Source: Gemmatimonadota bacterium (GTDB taxonomy: Bacteria > Gemmatimonadota > Gemmatimonadetes > Gemmatimonadales > Gemmatimonadaceae). Taken from it: 64,000 bases of DNA. The translations under genes were made by a program, and so were the position numbers. The notes beneath the pieces are model-generated. The model was given only the letters and a program-made list of their open reading frames with translations. It made no database searches and was not told the origin of the DNA. Positions 1-9,330 of this stretch are shown piece by piece; the stretch's first letter is position 1; every line of letters starts with the position of its first letter. The stretch lies in NCBI GenBank assembly GCA_027622655.1, contig JAQBYI010000012.1:1-64000 (forward strand), written 5' to 3'.

Positions 1-140
1 AGATCCTTGGCGGGATTCACGCTCTAGTATCGAGACACCACCTGATGTTTTTCAACTAGATCTGGGACTTACCCGATCCGCACGCGGTGATCGGTTACTC
101 TGGGGGGACGCCCCACGCGGCGAAGGCGAGGCGCCGACGC

Positions 141-190
141 GCTACGAGGCGCTACGAGGCGCTACGAGGCGCTACGAGGCGCTACGAGGC
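141..190. repeat. Tandem repeat, five perfect 10-bp units
   Basis: Five identical head-to-tail copies of GCTACGAGGC fill this stretch. On the minus strand each unit reads GCCTCGTAGC and carries a TAG. One of these (162-164) is the stop codon of the decayed rhomboid gene that ends here. The unit length is not a multiple of three, so expansion would shift any frame running through it. The copies are perfect, which points to recent local duplication. Confidence 0.95.
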
Positions 191-560
191 GCGGATTCTC
201 GAACAGTTGCACGAGCACGACGCCGGCAACGAACCCGACGATGTGCGCCCAGAACGCGACGCCTCCTGCGATCGATGACGGGTCAACGAGCACGTGTGCG
301 GCCGACGCCGCGAGTCCGCAAACGAGGTAAAACGCGACGAACCGTCCGCGTCCCATGACATCCTCGACGTTGTTCCCGAATACCCAGAGGAACAGTGCGT
401 TTCAGGACATGCCCCCAGCTACCGTGGAGAAACAGCGGCGTCCGAAATCGCTGAAACCAGCGTTCTGCAGCACGATCCACGACGCGAGCATCGCGCCCAG
501 TAGGGAAATCGTCGCCCAGGGCGTTCGAACAGTCGGATTGTCGTCGCCGATCGGAATCAT
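162..560 (-). pseudogene. Decayed rhomboid-family intramembrane serine protease
   Basis: Three pieces of a rhomboid-like protein lie in order on the minus strand but in different frames. The first piece starts at an ATG at 558-560 and begins MIPIGDDNPTVRTPW, a typical rhomboid N-terminus followed by a membrane segment. The second piece reads TPLFLHGSWGHV (the conserved HGSWxH region). The third reads FGNNVEDVMGRGRF followed by AFYLVCGLAASAAHV and then WAHIVGFVAGVVL. The catalytic serine segment (normally GASGAI) that should lie between DPSSI and the WAHI helix is absent, and the loop between the first and second pieces is also missing. I infer at least two deletions plus frameshifts, leaving no functional protease. 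The stop codon lies inside the 10-bp tandem repeat. Family assignment rests on motif recognition only. Confidence 0.75.
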
Positions 561-779
561 CTGCCGATCTCGCCTACACTATGGCTCAGTCACCTTGGTC
601 TCTGCCAAAATGTCACCAGACGCTTGGCCGTACTCTTCCAGACGATCGCCGAAATGGCACGAAACGGTGGCCCCAAGATTGCCTCCACTCTAACCGATTG
701 GCCGCGCGTGGCGTTTGGGCCGGAGTGACCGGCACGTCGCGAGTTGGCATTACTCGTAGTGATACCCACTGAGGATCCC
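561..779 (+). promoter_or_regulatory. Upstream region of dnaK, no recognised control element
   Basis: This 219-base gap between the rhomboid remnant and dnaK should hold the dnaK promoter. I looked for a CIRCE inverted repeat (TTAGCACTC-N9-GAGTGCTAA) and for a clear sigma-32 type promoter and found neither. A Shine-Dalgarno-like GAGG sits at 771-774, five bases before the dnaK ATG. Nothing else is confidently assignable. Confidence 0.4.
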
Positions 780-2741
780 ATGGCAGACAAGGTGATTGGC
801 ATCGACCTCGGCACCACGAACTCGGTCGTCGCCGTGATGGAGGGTGGCGATCCAGTCGTGATCCCGAACGCCGAAGGCGGACGGACCACACCGTCGGTCG
901 TCGGTTTCAGCAAGGACGGCGAGCGCCTCGTCGGCCAGATCGCGAAACGGCAGGCCGTGACGAACCCGCAGAACACCGTCTTCTCGATCAAGCGCTTCAT
1001 GGGTCGCAAGATGCCCGAAGTGACGAACGAGATTCAGCGCGTGCCGTACGCTGTAAAGAGCGGCGCGAATGATCTGGCCTCAGTCGAAGTTCAGGGCAAG
1101 CGATATACGCCCCCGGAGGTCTCGGCGATGATCCTTCAGAAGATGCGCCAGACCGCCGAAGACTACCTTGGCCACCCCGTCACGAAGGCCGTTGTCACGG
1201 TTCCCGCGTACTTCAACGATTCGCAGCGACAGGCGACCAAGGACGCCGGCAAGATTGCCGGGCTCGACGTGCTCCGCATCATCAACGAGCCAACCGCAGC
1301 CGCGCTGGCGTACGGACTCGACCGCAAGGGTAAAAAGGACGAGAAGGTCGCGGTGTTCGACCTCGGCGGCGGAACGTACGATATCTCGGTTCTTGAACTG
1401 TACGAAGTTGACGGCACGAAGCAGTTCGAGGTCAAGTCCACCAACGGTGATACGCACCTCGGCGGCGACGACTTCGACCAGCGCGTTATTGACTGGCTGG
1501 TGGCGGAGTTCAAGAAGGATCAGGCCATCGACCTTTCGAAGGACCCGATGGCGCTGCAGCGGCTCAAGGAAGCTGCTGAAAAGGCGAAGATCGAACTGTC
1601 GGGAACGATGCAGACCGACATCAACCTTCCGTTCATTACGGCCGACCAGGCCGGCCCGAAGCACCTCAACTACCAGCTGACGCGTGCGAAGCTGGAGCAG
1701 CTCGTGGACGATCTCGTACAGCGGACGCTTGAGCCGATGAAGAAGGCTCTCGCGGACGCCAACCTGCAGCCTTCGGAGATCGACGAAGTGCTTCTCGTCG
1801 GTGGATCCACGCGGATGCCCAAGGTGCAGGAAATCGTGAAAGGATTTTTCGGCAAGGAGCCGAACAAGGGCGTCAATCCGGACGAAGTAGTCGCGGTCGG
1901 TGCTGCCATCCAGGGCGCCGTGCTGACTGGCGAGCAGAAGGACGTGCTGCTGCTCGACGTCTCGCCGCTTTCGCTCGGAATTGAGACGCTCGGCGGCGTG
2001 ACCACCGTGCTCATTCCCCGCAATACGACGATCCCGACCAAGAAGTCGGAGACGTTTTCAACGGCCGATGACAACCAGACGACCGTTGAGATTCACGTGC
2101 TGCAGGGCGAGCGCGAACTCGCCGTCTACAACAAGACGATTGGCAAGTTCCAGCTCACTGGAATTCCGCCAGCACCGCGCGGCACGCCGCAGGTCGAAGT
2201 GACGTTCGACATCGACGCGAACGGCATCCTGCACGTGGCCGCGAAAGACAAGGCCACCGGTAAGGAACAGAAGATTCGAATCGAGGCCTCGAGCGGTCTC
2301 ACGGACGGTGAAATCGACCGCATGGTGCAGGACGCCGAGAAGAACGCGGCCGACGACAAGCAGAAACGCGAGGAGATCGACACGCGTAACCGCCTCGACA
2401 CGCTGGCATATCAGGTGGAGAAGGAGTCCAAGGAGTGGGCCGACAAGGTCCCTGAAGAACTTCGTACGCGCCTCAACAACGCCGTGGAGCGCGCACGCAA
2501 GGCGCACCGTGGCGACGACATGAACGACATCAAGGGAGCACTCGAGGAACTGTCGGCGTCGTTCCAGGCCGCAGGCCAGGCCGTGTACGCCGCGCAGGCG
2601 CAGGCTTCGACGCCTCCTGAGGGCGGCGACGGCGCAACAGCGGCCGGGGCGGACGACAAGAAGGAAGATGTCGTCGAAGCCGACTACGAAATCGTCGACG
2701 AGAACAAGACCGACGAGACCAAGGCCGACGAGAAGAAGTAG
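780..2741 (+). CDS. dnaK: Molecular chaperone DnaK (Hsp70)
   Basis: DnaK is the cytoplasmic Hsp70 that binds exposed hydrophobic segments in ATP-driven cycles with DnaJ and GrpE. The product is 653 residues, normal for the family. The nucleotide-binding domain starts with the phosphate-1 motif GIDLGTTNS, has [11 protein letters not shown] and the phosphate-2 motif FDLGGGTYD, and ends near the linker [19 protein letters not shown]. The substrate-binding beta domain follows, and the C-terminal tail is acidic and charged, ending with several lysine and glutamate residues. I chose the ATG at 780 because it gives the usual MADKVIGID start and has GAGG just upstream; an in-frame start 36 bases earlier adds an unlikely tail. 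No dnaJ or grpE is adjacent. The next gene is a periplasmic protease, so this end of the window is a protein-quality block. Confidence 0.98.
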   Translation: MADKVIGIDLGTTNSVVAVMEGGDPVVIPNAEGGRTTPSVVGFSKDGERLVGQIAKRQAVTNPQNTVFSIKRFMGRKMPEVTNEIQRVPYAVKSGANDLASVEVQGKRYTPPEVSAMILQKMRQTAEDYLGHPVTKAVVTVPAYFNDSQRQATKDAGKIAGLDVLRIINEPTAAALAYGLDRKGKKDEKVAVFDLGGGTYDISVLELYEVDGTKQFEVKSTNGDTHLGGDDFDQRVIDWLVAEFKKDQAIDLSKDPMALQRLKEAAEKAKIELSGTMQTDINLPFITADQAGPKHLNYQLTRAKLEQLVDDLVQRTLEPMKKALADANLQPSEIDEVLLVGGSTRMPKVQEIVKGFFGKEPNKGVNPDEVVAVGAAIQGAVLTGEQKDVLLLDVSPLSLGIETLGGVTTVLIPRNTTIPTKKSETFSTADDNQTTVEIHVLQGERELAVYNKTIGKFQLTGIPPAPRGTPQVEVTFDIDANGILHVAAKDKATGKEQKIRIEASSGLTDGEIDRMVQDAEKNAADDKQKREEIDTRNRLDTLAYQVEKESKEWADKVPEELRTRLNNAVERARKAHRGDDMNDIKGALEELSASFQAAGQAVYAAQAQASTPPEGGDGATAAGADDKKEDVVEADYEIVDENKTDETKADEKK

Positions 2742-2747
2742 ATTCCG

Positions 2748-2778
2748 GACGGGTGGCGGGAAACTTCCGCCGCCCGTC
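2748..2778 (+). terminator. GC-rich hairpin after dnaK, weak terminator candidate
   Basis: The stem pairs GACGGGTGGCGG with CCGCCGCCCGTC with one mismatch and a short A/T-rich loop, beginning seven bases after the dnaK stop. No T-run follows, so it may act as a pause or mRNA-stabilising hairpin rather than a strong intrinsic terminator. Confidence 0.4.
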
Positions 2779-2821
2779 GCGGGTCTAACTTGGTACCGTC
2801 ACAGCGAAAGGATCTTTCTCT

Positions 2822-4414
2822 ATGAGCGTCAAGTTGAAGAGCGTCCGGATATTCGCCATCGCGACCGTGGCATTCGTCGGCAGCATCGTTTTCGCCTCGT
2901 CCATGGATTGGACACAACTGCTCGTCGCGCAGCCGAAGGCCGGCGCGCCGGTTGTCAACATGGCAGCGCCGGGCCGCGGCGACGTGCAGGGCGGATTCGC
3001 CGAGATTGCCGCGCAGGTCACGCCTGCCGTGGTTTCGATTCAGGCAGAACGTGATGCCCGTCCGTCGGCCGACAATCGCCGGAATGGACGCGGTCGGGTC
3101 CCGAACCTTCCACCGGGCTTCGAACAGTTTTTCGGTCCGGACGATCCCCAAAATGGTCCGCAGGCGTCCTCGGGCACGGGATTCCTGGTGAGCAAGGACG
3201 GCTACGTCCTGACCAACAACCACGTCGTCGCAGACATGGACCGGATTCGCGTGACGCTGACCGATAGACGCCAGTACAAGGCGCGCGTGATCGGGCGCGA
3301 TCCGCAGACCGATGTCGCCGTTATCAAGATCGAAGGCACAAACCTCCCCGCGGTTACGATCGGCAACGACGACGACACGCGCGTGGGCGAATGGGTCCTG
3401 GCCATCGGGAACCCGCTCGGCCTCGACTTTACCGTGACGGCCGGGATTGTCAGCGCGAAGGGCCGGTCCACGCCGTCCCTCGGGCGGCTGAACGGCGACA
3501 CCTACGCGATTCAGGACTTCATTCAGACCGACGCAGCCATCAACCCCGGAAATTCCGGCGGTCCGCTCATCAACGCGCGCGGCGAAGTGATCGGCATCAA
3601 CTCGGCCATCGCCAGCCAGACCGGCACGTACACGGGATACGGCTTTGCGATTCCGATTACGCTGGCCAAGACCGTGATGGACGACATCATCGCACACGGG
3701 CGTGTGCGCCGTGCAATCATGGGCGCAGCGATGAACGAAGTGACGGCTGAGGACGCCGCGGTCAACAAGCTGAACGAGATTTCCGGAGCGAAAATCCAGG
3801 ATTTTTCGGTCGGCGATCCGGCGAGCGGAATCACGTTCAAGAGCCCGGCTGAGACGGCGGGTATCGAGCGCGGTGACATCGTGGTGGCGGCCGACGGCAA
3901 GAAGGTGGACCGTGTAAGCACGCTGCAGAGAATCCTGCGCAAACATCAGCCGGGCGATGTGGTGTCGCTCGACATCGTCCGTTACGGCGACCGGAAGAAC
4001 TTCAAAGTGAAGCTCACCGAAGTTCCGACTGCTGCGCCAAGAGCCGTTGTCGCAGAGACTCCGCCCAGCGAAGACTCGTCATCGACTGGCGCCGCGTTCT
4101 CGAACATCGGCATTCGTGTGGAGGCGCTGACGGCCCGGGTGGCGGAAGCCCGTTCCATTTCCGACAAGCTGAAGGGCGTGGTGGTAACGGCGGTTACCCG
4201 CGGGTCATCCGCCGAGGGCCGGCTGTTCCCTGGCGATGTGATCTCCGCGATGCGGTTGCCAAATCGTGTGGAGATTCTGACCGTAGCCGATTTGCAACGC
4301 GAAATCGGCAAGGTGAAGGCCGGCGAGTACATCAGCCTGCTGGTGTATCGGACCACCGATTTCCAGACCGGCGCAACACAGTCGAGTGTGGTCAACCTAC
4401 TAGTCGGTGACTGA
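2822..4414 (+). CDS. Trypsin-like serine protease, HtrA/DegP family
   Basis: This is a periplasmic quality-control protease or chaperone of the Do/HtrA family, 530 residues. A hydrophobic segment at residues 9-26 is a signal peptide or membrane anchor. The protease domain has the full triad: His134 in TNNHVV, Asp164 in QTDVAV and Ser245 in GNSGGP. Two PDZ domains follow: one around residues 320-400 (ending in the motif before KNFKVKLTEV) and a second around 425-525, separated by a serine- and proline-rich linker. The start has AAAGGA eleven bases upstream. It lies 80 bases after dnaK and in the same direction, which fits a shared proteostasis role, but a separate promoter is possible. Whether it is DegP, DegQ or DegS in function cannot be told from sequence alone. 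Confidence 0.95.
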   Translation: MSVKLKSVRIFAIATVAFVGSIVFASSMDWTQLLVAQPKAGAPVVNMAAPGRGDVQGGFAEIAAQVTPAVVSIQAERDARPSADNRRNGRGRVPNLPPGFEQFFGPDDPQNGPQASSGTGFLVSKDGYVLTNNHVVADMDRIRVTLTDRRQYKARVIGRDPQTDVAVIKIEGTNLPAVTIGNDDDTRVGEWVLAIGNPLGLDFTVTAGIVSAKGRSTPSLGRLNGDTYAIQDFIQTDAAINPGNSGGPLINARGEVIGINSAIASQTGTYTGYGFAIPITLAKTVMDDIIAHGRVRRAIMGAAMNEVTAEDAAVNKLNEISGAKIQDFSVGDPASGITFKSPAETAGIERGDIVVAADGKKVDRVSTLQRILRKHQPGDVVSLDIVRYGDRKNFKVKLTEVPTAAPRAVVAETPPSEDSSSTGAAFSNIGIRVEALTARVAEARSISDKLKGVVVTAVTRGSSAEGRLFPGDVISAMRLPNRVEILTVADLQREIGKVKAGEYISLLVYRTTDFQTGATQSSVVNLLVGD

Positions 4415-4436
4415 TCCGGTCTCCTGAACATCGATT

Positions 4437-4466
4437 CGGGGGGTCCGGGAACGGGCTCCCCGTTTT
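4437..4466 (+). terminator. Intrinsic terminator after the HtrA gene
   Basis: A CGGGG/CCCCG stem encloses a second CCG/CGG stem closed by a GGAA tetraloop, followed directly by TTTT at 4463-4466. It lies about 20 bases after the protease stop codon and just before the tRNA gene. Confidence 0.7.
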
Positions 4467-4503
4467 CGTCTCGGGCAGGCGCAAAGCGGCATAGGCCGTA
4501 GGA

Positions 4504-4585
4504 GCGGGAGTGGCGGAATTGGCAGACGCGCAGGACTTAGGATCCTGTGCCGCAAGGCATCCGGGTTCGACTCCCGGCTCTCGCA
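4504..4585 (+). tRNA. tRNA-Leu (anticodon TAG)
   Basis: The acceptor stem pairs GCGGGAG with CTCTCGC (one G-T pair). The anticodon stem CAGGA/TCCTG closes a seven-base loop CTTAGGA, which places TAG at positions 34-36 and so reads CTA leucine codons. A long variable arm (TGCC-GCAA-GGCA) is typical of class II leucine tRNAs. The T arm reads CCGGGTTCGACTCCCGG. The CCA end is not encoded. The tRNA sits between the HtrA gene and trigger factor. Confidence 0.95.
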
Positions 4586-4644
4586 TCGGTGGTAGCAAGG
4601 GCACCTGAAGCCGAAGAACGTATCACGAGGTTATTTTTCGCACC

Positions 4645-5889
4645 ATGGACTTCGAAGTCACAGAACGAAAATCAACCGGGGTCGAACGGTATCTCCGCGT
4701 AAGCGTGAGCGTCTCGACCGTGAGCGCGGCCCGCGAGCGCGCGGCAACCCGGGTCGCAAAGCAGGTACGCATTCCCGGCTTTCGACCCGGGAAGGCGCCG
4801 GCGGCCGTCGTGCGCAAGCAGTACGCCGACGCCATCAAGCAGGAAGCGCTCGATGCACTCATGCGCGAGGCATACCTGCGAGTGATCGAAGCGGAGAAAC
4901 TCGATCCCGTAACGCAGCCCCACGCGCACGACGTAAAGTTCGCCGACAACGAACCGCTGACGTTCGAACTTCACTGCGAGGTTCGCCCGACAGTCGAGCT
5001 CGCGCGCGTGGAAGGGTTCAAGGTGACGCGACCTGCGGCCAAAGTCACCGACGAAATGGTGAGCGCCCAGATCGACCAACTGCGCGACCAGAAGGCCGCG
5101 TGGACTCCCGTGGAAGAGAAGCCTGTCGAGGGTGATCTCGTCACTGTGCAGCTCGCGATCACTAGCGCCGATACTCCTGCGGCCGAAGGGAAGGAGTATC
5201 AGCTCCTACTGGGCGCCGGCCAGGTAATCGGCGCGATCGAAGAACTGATTACGGAACTGGCGGCCGGCGGCTCAGTCGAACGCGCGGTCAAGTGGCCGGA
5301 CGACTTTCCCGACGAGACGCAGCGCGGACAGACCAAAACGGTCCGCGTACAGCTTACCGACGTGAAGCGAAAATCCCTGCCGCCAATGGACGATTCGTTC
5401 GCGCGCGAGATCGGCGACTTCGACACCGCCGATGCGCTTCGCGCGGCCGTGCGGACCGACATCGAGGCCGGAGCTGAACGCGAGTCCGACGCCGCGGTGC
5501 GCGGCGCCCTGCTCGACCAGATCCTGAGCGCCAACTCGTTCGACGTTCCGCCAAGCTGGGTCAAGCAGCTCATGGGCGCTTATGCCAAGGCGTACCAGGT
5601 GCCCGAGGCGGAGGCCGAGAAGTTCGCAGGCGAGTTTCGGCCGGCGGCCGAGCGCCAAGTGCGGCGCGACGTGGTCATCGACCATCTCGCGGAGCGTGAA
5701 AAACTGACGGCAACGGAAAAAGACGTTGACGAGAAGGTGGCGGAACTCGCCGAGAAGCGCGGCGCCAAGCCGGGCGAAGTGTACGCCGCGCTTCAGAAAG
5801 CCAATCGGTTGAAGGAGATCGAGCGTTCGATCACCGAGGACCGGGTCTTCGCCTGGCTGATCGAGCGCAACACGGTGGAACAGGAATAG
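4645..5889 (+). CDS. tig: Trigger factor, ribosome-associated chaperone and prolyl isomerase
   Basis: Trigger factor binds the ribosome exit tunnel and shields nascent chains. The product is 414 residues. The N-terminal ribosome-binding domain carries the signature GFRPGKAP near residue 48, which contacts ribosomal protein L23. A central FKBP-like domain spans about residues 150-245, and the C-terminal half is the helical chaperone cradle. The FKBP domain is degenerate compared with E. coli, so isomerase activity is uncertain. The gene is followed 28 bases later by clpP and then clpX, the common tig-clpP-clpX order, so these probably share transcripts. The start ATG is supported by the usual short N-terminus before the conserved beta strand. 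Confidence 0.96.
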   Translation: MDFEVTERKSTGVERYLRVSVSVSTVSAARERAATRVAKQVRIPGFRPGKAPAAVVRKQYADAIKQEALDALMREAYLRVIEAEKLDPVTQPHAHDVKFADNEPLTFELHCEVRPTVELARVEGFKVTRPAAKVTDEMVSAQIDQLRDQKAAWTPVEEKPVEGDLVTVQLAITSADTPAAEGKEYQLLLGAGQVIGAIEELITELAAGGSVERAVKWPDDFPDETQRGQTKTVRVQLTDVKRKSLPPMDDSFAREIGDFDTADALRAAVRTDIEAGAERESDAAVRGALLDQILSANSFDVPPSWVKQLMGAYAKAYQVPEAEAEKFAGEFRPAAERQVRRDVVIDHLAEREKLTATEKDVDEKVAELAEKRGAKPGEVYAALQKANRLKEIERSITEDRVFAWLIERNTVEQE

Positions 5890-5917
5890 CACGCAGGTTT
5901 CCCGAGACGACTAATCT

Positions 5918-6538
<621 letters not shown>

Positions 6539-6558
6539 CCAACAGCCGGCTGCAGCAG

Positions 6559-6590
6559 CGGGCTTGTGAATCCCTTCACAAGCCCGTTTT
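6559..6590 (+). terminator. Strong intrinsic terminator after clpP
   Basis: A perfect 12-bp stem (CGGGCTTGTGAA with TTCACAAGCCCG) closes a TCCC loop and is followed by TTTT. It separates tig-clpP from clpX, so clpX probably has its own promoter in 6591-6724, where no clear consensus promoter was recognised. Confidence 0.93.
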
Positions 6591-6724
6591 GCATCATTGT
6601 AGTGGCCAGCGTCGTGGGGTAGTGTTACTCAGGGGATTCACCGGGCGTCGAATGGGACGCGCCCCTGCGGCCGCGATTGTGTAGCCGTTCGTTGGAATTT
6701 CAAGCGGAGTGAGCGCTTCAACCG

Positions 6725-7978
6725 ATGACCTCGATGTCCCACGATCGCCACCTGCGCTGCTCGTTTTGCGGCAAGTCCAAGGATTCCGTGAGAAAGTTCA
6801 TCTCCGGCCCCTCGGTCTACATCTGCAATGAGTGCATCGCCCTCTGCAACGAGATTCTCGCCGAGGACGAAGAGCGCGAGGTTGCCGACGCCGTCACCCA
6901 GGTGCCGGCGCCGCAGGAGATCAAGGACGTGCTCGACCAGTACGTCATCGGCCAGGAGCGGGCCAAGAAGGCGCTCGCGGTTGCCGTCTACAATCACTAC
7001 AAGCGCATCAACTCGGGCGCCAAGCGTGAAGGCGAGGTCGAACTCGACAAGTCGAATATTCTCCTCCTTGGTCCAACGGGTGTCGGCAAGACGCTGCTCG
7101 CACAGACGCTGGCGCGGATTCTCGACGTTCCGTTCACAATCGCCGACGCCACGACTCTGACCGAAGCCGGCTACGTCGGCGAGGACGTCGAAAACATCCT
7201 CGTGCGATTGCTCCAGGCCGGTGACTTCAACGTGGCTGAGTGCGAGCGCGGCATCGTCTATATCGACGAAATCGACAAGGTCGCCCGAAAGAGCGAGAAT
7301 CCGAGCATCACGCGTGATGTTTCCGGTGAAGGCGTGCAACAGGCGCTGCTCAAGATTCTGGAGGGCACGGTCGCGAGCGTTCCGCCGCAAGGCGGGCGCA
7401 AGCATCCGCAGCAGGAATACATCCAGATCAACACGAAGGACATCCTCTTCATCTGTGGGGGCGCCTTCGACGGTCTCGAGAAGATCATCGAAGCCCGGCT
7501 GGGCCGCCGTCAGATTGGATTCGGCCCGTCAGATACCGCCACCGCTCGCGGCGACACGCCCAACCTGTTTTCGCACGTCGAGCCCGACGATCTGCTGCGT
7601 TTTGGTCTCATTCCAGAACTCGTGGGCCGCCTGCCCGTGGCGGTTCCGCTCGAAGCGCTCAACGAGGCCGTGCTGGTGAAGATTCTCAAGGAACCACGTA
7701 ACGCGCTCACGAAACAGTACACCAAGCTGTTCGAACTCGAGGACGTCAAGATCTCGTTCGAGGAGAGCGCGCTAAGCGCGATCGCCAAGAAGGCCATCGA
7801 ACGCGGCACTGGCGCGCGTGGCTTGCGGGCGATTCTCGAGAACCTGCTGATGGATACGATGTTCGACCTCCCAGCGCGCGACGACGTGGTCGAAGTGCGC
7901 GTTACTGAGGCGAGCGTGACGAACGGCGCGCCTCCCCTGCTCGAGCTCGCGCCGCGACGGCAGAAGAAGGAGGCGTAG
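6725..7978 (+). CDS. clpX: ATP-dependent Clp protease ATP-binding subunit ClpX
   Basis: ClpX is the AAA+ unfoldase that feeds substrates into ClpP. The product is 417 residues. The N-terminal zinc-binding domain has the four-cysteine pattern CSFC...CNEC, used for substrate and adaptor binding. The Walker A motif is GPTGVGKT near residue 120 and the Walker B is VYIDEIDK. The C-terminal small AAA domain with RGTGARGLR follows. A second ATG nine bases downstream is an alternative start; the choice does not affect the domain. The stop codon at 7976 is embedded between a perfect AGGAGG (7968-7973) and the probable start of engB, so the two are likely translationally coupled. Confidence 0.97.
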   Translation: MTSMSHDRHLRCSFCGKSKDSVRKFISGPSVYICNECIALCNEILAEDEEREVADAVTQVPAPQEIKDVLDQYVIGQERAKKALAVAVYNHYKRINSGAKREGEVELDKSNILLLGPTGVGKTLLAQTLARILDVPFTIADATTLTEAGYVGEDVENILVRLLQAGDFNVAECERGIVYIDEIDKVARKSENPSITRDVSGEGVQQALLKILEGTVASVPPQGGRKHPQQEYIQINTKDILFICGGAFDGLEKIIEARLGRRQIGFGPSDTATARGDTPNLFSHVEPDDLLRFGLIPELVGRLPVAVPLEALNEAVLVKILKEPRNALTKQYTKLFELEDVKISFEESALSAIAKKAIERGTGARGLRAILENLLMDTMFDLPARDDVVEVRVTEASVTNGAPPLLELAPRRQKKEA

Positions 7979-7979
7979 G

Positions 7980-8669
7980 ATTCCCGGCACGCGCGGTGCC
8001 GCAGGCGCCGCAGGCGCCGCAGGCGCCGCGGGCGCCGCGGGCGCCGCAGGGGAGCCTTCTCCTAACCCGCTCGTCATTCGCAGTCTCGAGTTCCTGGGTG
8101 GCATGGCGGAGGCGGGTGGTTGGCGCCCGCCACCAGAACTCCCCGAGATCGCCTTCGCAGGCCGCAGCAACGTCGGCAAGTCTGCGCTGCTGAACCGCCT
8201 GGTCGGCCGGCGCAAGCTCGCCCGAGTGAGCAACACCCCGGGTCGCACCCGCGAAGTCAACTTCTTTCGCGTCAACGAGGCTTTCATCATCGCCGACCTC
8301 CCGGGCTACGGCTACGCCCGCGTATCGAAGGAACGCCGCGAGTCGTGGCGTCCGCTGATTGAGGGGTACCTCGGCGGAAGCGCGATGCTGCGGGGCGTTG
8401 TGCTCCTCCTCGACTCGCGGCGAGAACCGTCGGCCGACGATCTCGCGATGCGCGAATACCTCGGCGACCTTGGCGCGCCGGCGCTTTTCGCGCTCACCAA
8501 GATCGACAAGCTGTCTGCGGCTCAGGTCGCGACGCGCGTTGCCAAGCTTGCGCAGACGCTCGATGTCGGCGAGGATCAGGTTGTGCTGACGAGTGCTGAA
8601 ACGGGCCGCGGGCGCGACGACCTCGCGGCATCGGTTGCGGCTTTACTTGAGGCGCCTCCATGGCGATAG
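7980..8669 (+). CDS. engB: Ribosome biogenesis GTPase EngB (YihA/YsxC), probable ATT start
   Basis: EngB is an essential small GTPase for large-subunit ribosome assembly. The G motifs are GRSNVGKS (G1), DLPGYG (G3), TKIDK (G4) and SAETG (G5). The first ATG in frame is at 8103, but that would delete the segment NPLVIRSLEFLGG, which aligns with the first beta strand of the family. Reading upstream, the only reasonable initiator is ATT at 7980, placed six bases after a perfect AGGAGG and two bases after the clpX stop. This gives 229 residues with an N-terminal (GAA)n tract coded by a 9-bp tandem repeat. The alternative is that the repeat expanded into the gene and the native start was lost or moved, with translation now beginning at 8103 (188 residues). 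Gene identity is sure; the start is not. Confidence 0.85.
   Translation: MPGTRGAAGAAGAAGAAGAAGAAGEPSPNPLVIRSLEFLGGMAEAGGWRPPPELPEIAFAGRSNVGKSALLNRLVGRRKLARVSNTPGRTREVNFFRVNEAFIIADLPGYGYARVSKERRESWRPLIEGYLGGSAMLRGVVLLLDSRREPSADDLAMREYLGDLGAPALFALTKIDKLSAAQVATRVAKLAQTLDVGEDQVVLTSAETGRGRDDLAASVAALLEAPPWR
7998..8051 (+). repeat. Tandem repeat, six 9-bp units at the clpX/engB junction
   Basis: Six 9-base units follow each other: three GCCGCAGGC, two GCCGCGGGC and one GCCGCAGGG. In the engB frame they encode glycine-alanine-alanine triplets. The unit is a multiple of three, so copy-number change would keep the engB frame open. Confidence 0.92.
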
Positions 8670-9319
8670 CAATGCTGGCCATCGGCGCGTTGCTCGCGGT
8701 ATTCGCGTTGCCGGTATCGGCTCAGAGCCGGGGCGCAGCCGACACCACGCTGGCGCGTACCGCTGGTACCGACCGGGCCGGGCAGCTGCCCGCCGGCTAC
8801 GGTTCGCTCCGGCGCGATGACGTCGTTATCGAAATCCATGTGCAAGGGCTGACTGTGCGTGCGATTCCACTCACCGAGGACGTGATCCGGGCGCTGGCGC
8901 CGGATTCGTATCGCGCGCTGAACGCGCTTGCCATGCTTCGTGCTCCGCAGCTCGAGCGAATACGTACCCGCCTCGGCCTTCCAGCGATTCAGGCGTGGCA
9001 CGTCGCGTTCTTCAACGTGCAGCAGGGAGAGGCACGATACGACCCACGTGGAATGCTGATCAGGAGCGCAGGCCGCGACTATCGCCCGCTCGACATCATT
9101 CCCCTCGTGCCCGGCTTCGAGGACGGCAGGCTTGGGCAGGGCAAAACGGTCGACGCGATTTTCGCGTTCGACCCCGGCGTCGCGCTTGACCAACCGCTGG
9201 TCGTCACGCTTGCCGGCGAGCAGAACGCCACTTGGGCCGACGTGCTGCAGCGACTCGAGCGGGAACGCGCGTCGATCTGGTCGCGCGCCGCCGGGGCCAG
9301 AAAGCCACCGATTGACTGA
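8660..9319 (+). CDS. Secreted protein of unknown function
   Basis: The product is 219 residues with a clear signal peptide (hydrophobic core at residues 3-17, cleavage likely after PVSAQ). I do not recognise a known domain. The mature part is soluble-looking, rich in charged residues, with GFEDGRLGQGKTVDAIFAF and a C-terminal helix with many arginines. It overlaps the last ten bases of engB and is followed 11 bases after its stop by an acyltransferase gene, so it probably sits in the clpX-engB-acyltransferase transcript. No enzymatic motif can be pointed to; a periplasmic accessory or lipoprotein-free envelope role is only a guess. Confidence 0.8.
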   Translation: MAIAMLAIGALLAVFALPVSAQSRGAADTTLARTAGTDRAGQLPAGYGSLRRDDVVIEIHVQGLTVRAIPLTEDVIRALAPDSYRALNALAMLRAPQLERIRTRLGLPAIQAWHVAFFNVQQGEARYDPRGMLIRSAGRDYRPLDIIPLVPGFEDGRLGQGKTVDAIFAFDPGVALDQPLVVTLAGEQNATWADVLQRLERERASIWSRAAGARKPPID

Positions 9320-9330
9320 GGACACTAGCC

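Noticed and set aside
561-779. CIRCE element or sigma-32 promoter upstream of dnaK
   Set aside because: I looked for the CIRCE inverted repeat and for a CTTGAA...CCCCAT-type promoter and found neither.
2748-2778. Strong terminator after dnaK
   Set aside because: The hairpin lacks a T-run, so it is listed only as a weak candidate.
2684-3946. A 420-codon open frame on the minus strand opposite the HtrA gene
   Set aside because: It is a shadow frame caused by high GC. The plus-strand gene has complete catalytic motifs, and the minus frame gives no recognisable protein.
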